From Zasmidium citrigriseum (taxonomy: Eukaryota > Ascomycota > Dothideomycetes > Mycosphaerellales > Mycosphaerellaceae): a stretch of DNA of 64,000 nt. Position 1 is the stretch's first letter. Every line of letters begins with the position of its first letter. Shown here in pieces: positions 22,545-32,452 of the stretch. The position numbers and the translations under genes were made by a program. The stretch is from the NCBI GenBank assembly GCA_002786025.1, contig NHNW01000019.1:124001-188000 (forward strand), written 5' to 3'. The notes below the pieces were generated by a model. The model had not been told where the DNA came from, did not search any database, and was given only the letters and a program-made list of their open reading frames with translations.

Positions 22545-22806
22545 GTCTTAATTAGATATAGTAGTAGAAGTACTTAAATATCTAAACGGATACCTCTAGT
22601 ATATAAGTTCGTCTCCTATAGAAGGTAGATCTACTTAAAGACAAGCTACTCGTATACGCTTAATAGACCTAAACGTCCTTTTAGAGGCGTAGCTATAGCG
22701 TGTCTTTAAGTAGATTAACCTTCTATAGAAGAGGAGTAGCGTAAACTACTTAGCTAACCCGCCTAAATACTTATACGAGTATATCTACTACTATATCTAA
22801 TTAGAC
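22545..22806. repeat. Foldback inverted repeat inside inner hAT
   Basis: Two arms of roughly 110 bp pair with each other. The left arm begins GTCTTAATTAGATATAGTAG, the right arm ends CTATATCTAATTAGAC, and the inner parts (TACTTAAAGACA and TGTCTTTAAGTA; CTTCTATAGAAG-type blocks) also match, with some mismatches. The loop is a few tens of bases. It could be a small non-autonomous insertion or a structural part of the element end. Confidence 0.75.
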
Positions 22807-23189
22807 GACAATAATTCTAATATATATAAATAGCCTAATATAGTACGGTTATAATAGGCTATATAGCCTAATTTTAGGCCGAATCGTTCTATTAACCGAG
22901 TTAATATAGATCTCGAACAGGCCTCTTACTTATACTTCTTCGTAGATATAATAAGTTCGACGTCGACGTTAGAGGCGATAACGATATTAAGGATAATATC
23001 GCCTTCGTTACTAGCCTTCGAAATATCTTAACTTCCTATAGCCGCGAGGTATATTCTTAAATAGTATCTTCTTCCCCTTTAAATAAAGGATTATAGTAGA
23101 GATCGTCCCTAATCTCGGTAACGATCTTACGCTAACTATTATTAAGAGCGATACGAGCTATTATCTAGTCCGAGAAGTTAGTTCCGTTA

Positions 23190-24230
23190 TATAGGCGATT
23201 AAAGCGATTCTAATACCGCGTAATACTAAATAGGCGCTTAATAGTAACGCTAGTACTAGGTACGGCGAGAATATTACGGGCGACTTAAGCTAGCTATAGA
23301 TATAGATACTCGATTAGCTTCTATAGCTTTAAAGGGTCGTCGCTAACTTTAAGGTTAAGGTATACTATAAATAGTTAGTAACTACTACTATAGTACTACT
23401 ACGGTACTACTACGATATAACACTTACTAGTAGTTTTATAGTTCTTAAACTCCTCTTCTATCGTTATCGCTACCGTAGTATCGGGCTTATTACTAAACGA
23501 AAAGTTACTATCCTACTAAGAGTTATCTATTACCGTAGCGAAGTCCTTAGCTAGTATAAAATCTCGGTACTTCTTAAGGAAGAGCTTCTTTAATAATTCC
23601 TAGTACTATCCTTCCTATTAATCGTTATCCTACTCTTTCCGTCTAAAGAATACGTTCTTCTACGTAGGTACTAGCAAAACTATATATCCGTATATATAGC
23701 TAAGGGATAACTAGGTTATAGAGTAGTACTTAGACAGCTTAGCTCTAGCGAGCGATACCGCCGAGAGGAGCGCCTTACGCTAGTAATTAGTACGCCGATT
23801 AAGCTCGTCCTTAGCCTCCTTAATTTAGACGAAGAGGCGCGTATAATAAGCGTAGATAAGGTAAAGTATAGGGCCTAAAGAGCGGCTAATCTTCGACGTT
23901 ACTACTATAAATAGCTAAGTAATTTTAATAATCTCCTTAACCTACTAAAGCTCTAATTTGTCTAGTCGAAGATAATCTAGGTCTTGTCCTTAGAGGAACT
24001 CGTCGATAAATCGATAGATTTTAACGTAACGTATTAGTATATACGTTATTAAGTCCTAGCGCGTCGTTATATCCTATATAGGTATTAATAGACGGGTCTA
24101 CCGTCGCTTCTTATTAAAGGCCCCTCCGCTAACCGACTTCGTATAGAGAGTGTTTTCTTTCTCTAAGTACTTCTTCTAGAGATCGAGAAAGGCTTCCAGC
24201 CGCTATATACTTGCTAAAATCTAAAGGATA
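23190..24230 (-). pseudogene. hAT transposase of the inner element, RIP-broken, with one clear intron
   Basis: The minus-strand frame contains a TTR-stop-D motif matching the hAT TRW(N/D)S block, then RFIDEFL, YLRLDKLEL and KEIIKITQLF. A long helical middle follows, with KEAKDELNRR and ARAKLSKYYS, the usual LAKYY block. An intron runs from a GTAAGT donor at 23427 to an acceptor at 23365, with TACTAAC before the acceptor. Then the C-terminal dimerisation domain reads DDPLKL, a stop where Trp is expected, ARNILAVPSTSVTIKRLFS and a basic end. That matches the DPL.(F/Y)W...A.(D/N)ILA(V/I)P(A/S)(S/T)...ER.FS pattern of fungal hATs. All in-frame stops are TAG or TAA. The N-terminal part, probably reaching toward 26 kb, was not traced. 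Confidence 0.85.
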
Positions 24231-25986
24231 GAAGCGCGGAGCTAGTAAAAAAATTAGTACTACTACGCTACTACTATAGTTAATATTCCGAACCTTAGCT
24301 AGGATATATAGATATCCGTAATTAATATTACGCGTTTCCTTCTTATTCTCTAGCGCTTCGCGTTAGTCCTTCTTATTCTAGTTACGCTTAAACACCTCGT
24401 TCTTTAGTCGAATCTTAAGGGAATCGTAGAAGTCGCTAATAGTAAGTTATATAATATAAGCGAGATACGGGACTAGCTACGGTCTTTCCTTTAAGGTCTT
24501 CGTATTATATTCGTTATCGCCTATCTACGCTAGCTAGCCCTCCGGGTTAGTTACTATTAAGCTTAGAATAGGGAGAGGCTCGGTATCTTCGGTAGTAAGA
24601 TAGGTTTTATTAGTATAGGTAGCTATATATTTAAGACTATTTACTATTAGCTACTAAAACGCGGAGTAGGTAGTATAACACTTATATCGAATTATGTAGA
24701 GTCTTATTATTTAAGGCGTTATCTATAGTAAACGTAGAGATACGCTTCTTAAGCTTATACCGTTTAATTATAGTATTAACGTACTTAGAGAGGTTTATAC
24801 TAGTATAGCGACCCTAGATCTCGTCGAAAGCGAGGAGCTCTTCGTAATAAGTCTAATCTTAATTAATCTAGAAGCCCTTTATTCCGAGATAGGCGTAACG
24901 ATAATTTGAAGTACTCTAGGTATCGAGGACGATAGTAACCTTTAAGTTAATACTCTTTAGCGACTATAGCTTATTAACGATTTCTTTTACTAAGTTCTTA
25001 GCCGCGGAAGTTACACGGCGCCGAATCGTAGTAGGCGAGAGGAATTCGGCCTTCCTATCTAAATACTTATAGCTCCGCTTTATATAAAGGTTTTCGAAGA
25101 ACGTTATAGGGACGCCTATACTAATACACACGTTTGCCTAAAGGTCTTTAAAGTCTTTAGGGCCGTAATCGAAGCCGCTAGCGAAGATAGCTTCTTCTTT
25201 CTATCGCTTACTCTATCGATATCTTAGCCGTAGTAGTACTATAGTAGTAGTTAATATTAATATACCTATACTCGAAAGCCCTCGAGAATAGTTCCTTAAC
25301 GCTTTTTACTAGTTCTAATTCTAGTAAGTCGATAGTCTAAGGTGTCGAGGTGTCGAGTTATACTAGAATTCCTATTATTCTTAGTAGCTAGGTATTTAAG
25401 GACTCGGTTATAAACCTTATAGATAATCTTTAGCTCGCTAGTAGTAATAAGAATTCCTTTGTCGTAGTATTCCTACTCTCTAGCTATCTTCTTAGATCTA
25501 AACTTAACTCCCCTAACGCCTCGTTAACTATAGCGGTCCTTAGCGGTAGCCTAAAGTAAGATCCCCTATAGTATTTAAGACTAGAACTTATTAAACTATT
25601 CGTAATATAATCGATCGTATATATAGTAGTTAGCCTTCTTAATAAACGTTATATTTACGAAATCGATAGCCTCTCGCGTATTCTAGTTATCTAAACGTAG
25701 CGAAGAGATTAAGGAGGAACTAGCGGCGGTAGTTTTTAATCGAGTATTAGTAGATAGACTCTCTAAGTTTACGGTTTCCTATAACGAAGGTTCTTACGAG
25801 GAGGTCTGCTATAAGGCTAATAGACGTAAGGTAGATAGGCGTAGAGACCGTCGAACTTGTCTATTTAGAATATCTAGATTAATAGTACGTTAGCGTAGAG
25901 GTGTTACGGGTAGGCGAGGCTAAGAGCTACTTACGAAGGATAATATTATAAGAGAACGCGTAGCGCGATATAAATAAAGAGGTACT

Positions 25987-26056
25987 AGTAAGAAGGGATC
26001 TCGTATATCCTAAGGGACGCGGCTATCCCTTAGGATAAAAGGGATCCCTTCTTACT
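25987..26056. repeat. 70-bp hairpin
   Basis: AGTAAGAAGGGATC at the left pairs with GATCCCTTCTTACT at the right, and ATCCTAAGGGA pairs with TCCCTTAGGAT inside, leaving a CGCGGC loop region. Related AAGGGATCCCTT palindromes occur near the left end of the element (22407-22470). Confidence 0.7.
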
Positions 26057-27299
26057 ACTCTTAGCTTAATTAATAGGCTAGTAGTAGTATACTCTTATAG
26101 CTTAGTAGAGAGGCCTAAGTCGTATAATATAGCAATCTACGGAAGATAGGGCTAGAAAGAGTTAGTCGTACGGCTCGTTCTCGTAGATTATACTTTAGTA
26201 TTATTACTTCTAAGGTAGAGTAGCGCTAAAAGCGCCTTAGAGTCGGTAGTACGGCTCGTTCTCGCTTAGCTAACTATCTTAGGTATAGACTAACTTATAT
26301 CCGAGATATTCCTCGTATCTCTCTATACGTATAGGCCCTTAGTAGTAAGCTTGGAAATAATATTAATTCTTTCTATATCGAGGACTAGCGTTAGGGTTAT
26401 AGACGAAGGGTTACTTAGGGTTAGAGGAAAGGCGGCGACGACGAGGTTAGAATTGCGAGGACGAAGAAAAAAATTAGACTATAGTAGTACGTAGTAGTAG
26501 TATAAAATACTAGTAAAATTTCAGATTGTCTAATAAACGTAGAGGTAAGCTACGAGGAGTTAATTAAATCTCTAGATTTATCGGCCTACCGAAAATTAGG
26601 CCTAAAATTGTTAATAAATAAATATCGTGTAAGTACTACCCTATCTTCGCCCTTAAGACTCTTCTTAGGTACTAATAAATAGAATCGATATTAATAATAG
26701 AGATATATCTATTTAGAATTTACGCGACTATCTACTTTTAAAAGCGCTAGCGGCCTATACCTAGCTTAAAATATTAGGATCCTTAGGATCCTCCGCTAAA
26801 AGACGCGTCTCGCCGATACTATTAATATTAATACTATTATTAGCTAGCTTCTCTACGAACTCCTACAACTCCTTTATAGACTCTAGATCCTCCGTAGCGA
26901 CCTAGCTATATCTATCGTAATAGCTAGGATTATCTAGCTATACTACCGCTAGGCCTAGTAACGTATATACCTCTTTATTATCTATCTCTCTATTATCTAT
27001 CTTTTCGACCGTATCCTCGAAGACTATATCCTCGAACTATAGTTCCGCTAAGTACTTACGGCGGCTAAGCTACTAAGGATAACGAGCCTCTAGACTCTAA
27101 GATACGAGATTACTCTATAGCGATATCTTAGCTCTCGTGAAAAACTTATATAGTATCGGTAGGCGAGCACTACTATTTATCTAGGCTACGAAATTATTAT
27201 ACTCGTCCTACGAATTCGTTAGTAAAGCTCTAGTAAAACGAGTAGTAGACGTACTAGCTCCTTAGGCTCTCGAATATAGAGAGTACGAATATTATTAAC

Positions 27300-28110
27300 T
27301 CTATACTAAGCTTTAGCTAACTTAATTATACTAGAGGCGCTAATAGGCTTATCCGCCTTATCTATCTACTCGAAATCCTAACGCTTGCTACTAAAAGCTA
27401 TTCTCCTTTCTACTTTAATATAGCGGCTATCGACGTATAGTATATCGTATATATACTACTTCTTTATTAAGCTACTACGAACTTCTATCTAGGCTTTAGT
27501 AGGGCCGCGACGGTAACGGGTATCGAAGTCTATAGCGAACTTCTTTATTATCTCTAAGTAGGCCTAGTCGGGATCTATAGTACGAACGGGACCGAGACTA
27601 TTATCTACCTCTACTAGACCGTAGAGCTCGCTATTATCTTCGTCTTCGGCGATAAAATCCTAAAGCTTATCCTCTTTATTAGACTCGTTACTATATATAT
27701 AGTTAGTATCTACCTCGACTACTATAGTACTACTACGGTCTCTAATATATCTAAACTTACGGCTTAGGTAACGCCGGCTCGGGCTCCTCGGCTTACTTAT
27801 CCTTAGAGACCTCCTTATCCCTCTCCTTAATAGCGGCTCTATATTTACTATTAGTATATATCTCGAATATAGTAGTACTAGACCGCTAGGACGCCTAGAT
27901 ATTAATATACTAGATTAACTTCTCTCGCTACTAACGAATTGCGTCCTCTATCGCCTACTACGTCTCTAGCGGGGCCTACTTATACTTCTTATTCTTATTC
28001 TTTAACCGCCGGATCGCCGAATCTCTAGCCTTCTTTAGATTCTTAACCTTTCTAGCCGCCTTACTTAGGTTATTATAACGCTTATTTTCCTTTACACTAT
28101 TATTATTCTT
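27300..28110 (-). pseudogene. RIP-broken gene of unknown function in inner hAT
   Basis: Minus-strand reading gives long frames interrupted only by TAG/TAA. The upstream exon is Lys/Arg-rich and helical (LSKAARKVKNLKKARDSAIR). After an intron-like segment with TACTAAC (complement of 27702-27708) and acceptor near 27691, a second exon reads DFIAEDEDNSELYGLVEVD and then KKFAIDFDTRYRRGPTKA. I do not recognise a family. Limits are approximate and the two exons may be parts of a larger gene. Confidence 0.5.
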
Positions 28111-29460
28111 TGAATACTAATATAGCTAAAGACGCTTCTACGGCGTCGCCTTAGCCTTAGTTCTCTTACGCGATTATAGTGTCGCTAGCTCTAGGGAGGC
28201 CTTTCGCTTCGACGATCTATATAGCGTACTAGTATCTATTTTAGCGGACGAGACTATAGTCGGCGATACTTACGATATACGAAGGACTTCGAATACGACG
28301 TTACGAGTGTAAAGATACGAGTTAAGGATATAGAAAGCGTAGCGAAGGACGATATCGCTATTAAAACAATTAGCAAAATATTAACGAAGTTAGCGTTACT
28401 ATAGAAACTTACCCTCCTCTATCTACTATAATACTACTACTAAACTACTAGATAGGTTACCAAGACGGTGTTATTTAGAATAGAAGAGCGAGGTAGAGGC
28501 GAGGAGTTAATATAGTACCTACTATAGCAATTACTAGTTATATATAAAGCGCTAGCGAGTAAAGCGATAACTAAGACTTTAGTAATAGCTTAATATACGA
28601 GATAGGCCCTCGAGATTAGGCACGGTAAGTACGAAGAGAATAGAGCGAGAGATCTAGCGATAAATACTACGCTATAAGGGCTAGCTAGTTCGAATCTAGA
28701 GTACGAACTAACCGTAGTAGTACCGTAGTAGTAAAACTTTTTCGGCTAGCCTAGATAGGGGTAGCGGACTTCTAGTACTATACTCCTTTCTACCTTAGAG
28801 ATTTTAAGAGGGTATACGAGACTATCTAAAGAGTCGTAAGGATTTAATCTATAAACCGTTTTATTAAATACTAATAATATCGTAGTATTAATTTTACGTT
28901 ACTTACTAGCTCTAGCCTTACTCTAATCGATCGAACGAACTATCGTCTAAAAGCGGAAGTGTAGTACTTAAGCCCGAAGGAAATTCCGCTAACGGTCGAA
29001 TAGACTTATAGCGTTTAGAGCTTAGTACTAGCGCTAGCCGTACTTTCGAGACGAAAGGGGAGGAAAGTTTAAGGGGAATTATAATATAGAGGGATTAACG
29101 ACTAGGGTATAGTATAATCTTATTTCTTCGCTCCGTAGGCCCGCGTATTTCTCGTCCTGAAAAAATTAATAGCTAATAGTCTATTAAAGCTAAAGCCTTT
29201 GGCGCCGTCGAGATCTTCGCGATCCTCGACGTCTACTCCCTAACTATTACTTAGAGATCGAGAGAGTATTATAGAAAATTAATATAGCGGCGAGCTAAGA
29301 TAGAATCTACCTACTAGATATTAAGATAGTTCTACCGCCTATATATACGTACGAAAATCGACCTAGAGCCTCTAGTAACGCCGCGATCGATCTAACTCGT
29401 CTATTATTAAAGTTAAAGAATTCTTAGCACTAAGGTAGTAAACGACTACTACTGCTATTA

Positions 29461-29874
29461 AAGACTCTAAAAAGCCCGTTAAAGAATCGGAACTACGAAC
29501 CGAACTAGTATTAGATACTAAGGCGAGCCTTTAGATCGAAGTATACTAAATAGTATTAGCTAAGACGAAGATATCGTTTTAAGCTAGGTATAGTCGCCCT
29601 CCGTAAGATACGAAATACTTAAAAACATTAGGAGCTACTTATTCCTCGACTACCTTTCGCAAGACTAGTTCGTAAAGTTATAGCTACTTTCCGAGCTAAT
29701 ATACGCTTCTAATTAAACGCCCTCTTCGCGCTTTAAGAAGTAGCTAAGACCTTCCTTATTAGCGAGTTCGAATATATATAACTTCTCGCGTACTATATAA
29801 AACGAGTTACTATAAAGGATACCGATATACGGCTAGTTAGATAGCTTCATTATAAGATTATACTAACAAGATAA
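29461..29874 (+). pseudogene. Histone H3-like (H3/CENP-A-type) histone-fold gene carried by inner hAT, RIP-broken
   Basis: One plus-strand frame (codon phase set by CGT at 29575) aligns without gaps to the histone H3 core. The alphaN region reads RFKLG(I/T)VALRKIR (29575-29613). After stops at 29620 and 29629 comes ELLIPRLPFARLVRKV (29632-29679), the alpha1 helix. Then FRANIRF, stop (29710), LNALFAL, stop (29734), EVAKTFLISEFEY (alpha2), stop (29779), and YYIKRVTIKDTDIRLVR (loop 2 and alpha3, 29791-29841), stop at 29842. The stops at 29620, 29710 and 29734 fall exactly where H3 has Gln (RYQ, RFQ, ALQ), as RIP of CAA would give. A basic tail (RRAFRSKYTK and LRRRYR) precedes the core. Many non-RIP differences from canonical H3 show it is not a recent copy of the host gene. 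Whether it is a whole gene or a domain of a larger protein is open; the true start is unknown and TAA at 29872 is a possible end. Confidence 0.85.
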
Positions 29875-31473
29875 TAGACTACTACTATAGACTACTACGG
29901 TCTATCTAGAACCTAAAGTTCGTATACCTCTACCGCGAAGTTACTAGTAAAGCCGTAGCTAAATCGTGTTAAGATAGCCGCGCTCTCGAGGACCTCTAAA
30001 AAGGAAGCTCTAAACGTTAGAAACGCTATAGCTGTCTTTAATATTTTTAATGTCCGAGAGGCGCCTTCGGGTACCTTAACTACCTCTAGTCCTAAACCTA
30101 CTACTAATATTACTATTAGGCTTTCTCGAACTATATAGCGCTAATCTTTAAAGGTATCTCGCGTATATATTAACTCTTTAATAGGCTGTACGAATCTTCT
30201 ATACTAGAAGCTAGAGACCTTACTATCGCTACGACTTCGCGGCTATACTCGAACACTTCTATTCTTACGCTATATCTTTATTCGAGACGACTACTATAGT
30301 AAAGACTAGCTAGAGTATCGAGCTTAACTACCTTAGATATTACGAATCTCTTAATCTAAATACCTAAGCTAGAGAATTTTATCTAGCGAAGTACTATATA
30401 TATAGCGAGTATCTAGCTCGACTACTACGGTACTACTATAGTCTCGAATATATTAAAGATTAGACTATCGTCGGGACTATAGGCTTTTAAAGCCTAAGGA
30501 TCTAGCCTCTAGTACTTCCGCTACTCTAGACCTTCGTTTATCGACGGTATATTACTAGAATATAGTTGTACTTCTTAATTAGGATAGATAGATATCTCGA
30601 TACTTAAGCTAGGCGCTAGAATACTACTACTTATCGCTTCGAATCTCCGTTAGCTTCTCTTCGTTAGCGACTCTATACTAGCCTATCTTATATCTCGACT
30701 ATTATCTCGCTACTACCTTAGATATTATCGATAGCTTTAAGCTACTCGAAGCCTTACTTTACTAAATAGTCTATTATATACTATATATACTAGAGTTTAC
30801 TACGGAGGCAGTTACGACTTACCTATCTCGCCTATATATAGTCTCGATTACTACTCGCTACCCTTCTCCTCGATATCGATAACCCCCCCTTAATATCGTC
30901 GCTAGCGGTAAGGGCTATAGTAGAGGATACTTAATAGGTATAACTAACCTCGCTACCGATATCGTCGCTATACTAACTAATAGTAGAACCTTACTACTAG
31001 CGGCTCTATAGCGACGCTAGCGAGTCGTTACTATAGTAACGCTAGCGTTGCTATTAATAACTTTAGCGACGAGCTCGAAATCCTTCCTCCTCGAACTATA
31101 CTCTACCTACTATACTTATACCTTCGCCGTTACCTATATACGAATTATACGAATACGATAGCGAAAACTAAGTAGACCGCGAGTAGCGCCGTTACTAGCG
31201 GTAGACTAGGCGCTAAAGCGAAGCGACTACGTAAGACGCCTAGACTAATATAAGTTAAGAAGAGAAAGGCTACTCGGAAGGCCCTACTAGAGGGCAAATA
31301 TAAGTATAAGACGAACAGATTCGGAGAGCGTATAATAACCTAGGCGCCGCGAGTTTCGAAGTATTAGACGATAAGTATATTTTAACCGTAGTAGTACCGT
31401 AGTAGTCTAACTTTTTACTAATATTTAGATAGGTAAGATAGACCGCGAGATTAAGTAGTACTAGTTAAACGGA

Positions 31474-32340
31474 GGAGTTAAGAAGTTTAATAAGACGATA
31501 GAGGAGGTATTTATAATTCCTCGGTAGAAGTTCCTCTTATACGTAAAGGAGTTTATTTAGGAGGAGGCGCTTAGGGTTAGAAAAGATACTACCTTCTTCC
31601 GTATTACTAAGGGTACTACTATTTTGCTATAGTCGGTCGCTAAGGGTACTCTCGTCGAGCGCTTCTATAGTATACTTTTCCTATCTAGCTTTCGGTTTAG
31701 GCTATACTAATTTATAAATAGTAGTAATAGAGGCTATCCGTTACCGCGTTAGCGAGAAGAAGTAGGCGGCGAAGAGTGCTCGTACTATAATAGTTAACGA
31801 CTTTAATCTCTTCGAGCGTATAAGTAACTTAAAGTAGCTCGTTGGCCTACGTATCGCTATTCCTACTCGGTTCGCTAAGAAGTCGCTTACCTACGCTAAG
31901 CCCGGCCGCGATTTAGAGGAGGCTCTAATCTTAGGCTATACTAGAACGACTAGAGAGTAGAGATAGATAAGGGCGTTTAAGAAGCTAGTAAAGTAAGCCG
32001 CGTAGACGAATACTACTACGCTAGACTAGCGGGCTTTCTAGGCCTTATACGTCGACCGCTTCGATAACTAGCGCACTTAGGGCAATTAGGGCCTAGATCT
32101 AAACTCGTAGTTAACGAGTAACTAGATAGTAGCTCTTTCTTTAAGCTTTCTCTTCGATCGAGATACCTAGTACTTACTAATACGTAGATAGCTTCTTTAT
32201 AATAAAAAGGACGCGAGTAGCGTCTTCTAATATACGAAAACTTTATATCTACTCTCTCTAAGCCTTATATTCTAAGCCTCCGTAGTAGTAGCGTAGTAGT
32301 ACTTTATTTCCGGATTATTCCTAGTTATCCCTTCTTTATC
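31474..32340 (+). pseudogene. RIP-broken gene(s) of unknown function at right end of inner hAT
   Basis: Two successive plus-strand frames stay open except for TAG/TAA. The first (31474 to about 31735) reads KKFNKTIEEVFIIPR, then FLLYVKEFI and TKGTTILL. The second (31781 onward) reads RTIIVNDFNLFERISNL and RFAKKSLTYAKPGRDLEEAL. An intron-like segment with CTAAC and TTTAG (about 31389-31435) lies just upstream. No family is recognised. The frame change between them suggests another intron or an indel. Confidence 0.45.
32280..32301 (+). repeat. 22-bp subterminal direct repeat, right copy
   Basis: Identical to 22510-22531 in sequence and orientation, 143 bp inside the right TIR. Confidence 0.8.
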
Positions 32341-32428
32341 CCAATATCCTAAGGGTCCTATTACCTTAATCTTTATCCCTTTCCCTAATCTTACGGGAAG
32401 GGATAAGGATATATATAACCCTTCCCGT

Positions 32429-32452
32429 CCTATAGTAATACCTAGTTATTAG
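32429..32452. repeat. Right TIR and target duplication of inner hAT
   Basis: CCTATAGTAATACCTA at 32429-32444 is the exact complement of the left TIR; GTTATTAG at 32445-32452 is the second copy of the target site. Confidence 0.92.

Larger units (their letters stand above)
22302..32444. mobile_element. Inner hAT transposon, 10.1 kb, RIP-saturated, with extra genes including an H3-like histone
   Basis: It has perfect 16-bp TIRs (22302-22317 and 32429-32444) and perfect 8-bp flanking duplications (GTTATTAG), the hAT hallmark. Beyond the TIRs, both ends continue with related TATATATATCC and GGGAAGGG motifs, and both carry a 22-bp direct repeat (22510-22531, 32280-32301). CpA and TpG are nearly absent throughout, while CpG remains common. 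So every ATG/TGG/CAR codon is changed and no intact gene survives. Reading through stops reveals a hAT transposase on the minus strand (about 23.2-24.2 kb), unassigned frames on the minus strand (27.3-28.1 kb), and plus-strand frames including an H3-like histone fold (29.5-29.9 kb) and others up to 32.3 kb. At 10 kb it is far longer than a hAT needs, so the extra frames look like cargo. Confidence 0.9.

Noticed and set aside
29204..29400. DUF3435/Starship captain recombinase
   Set aside because: The degraded frame has a vaguely similar helical pattern, but no tyrosine-recombinase catalytic motif could be found and the element has hAT TIRs and an 8-bp TSD.
22510..32301. Regularly spaced GTAGTA motifs read as a CRISPR-like array
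   Set aside because: Spacing is irregular (0.3-1.2 kb), copies occur in both orientations, and the organism is a eukaryote.
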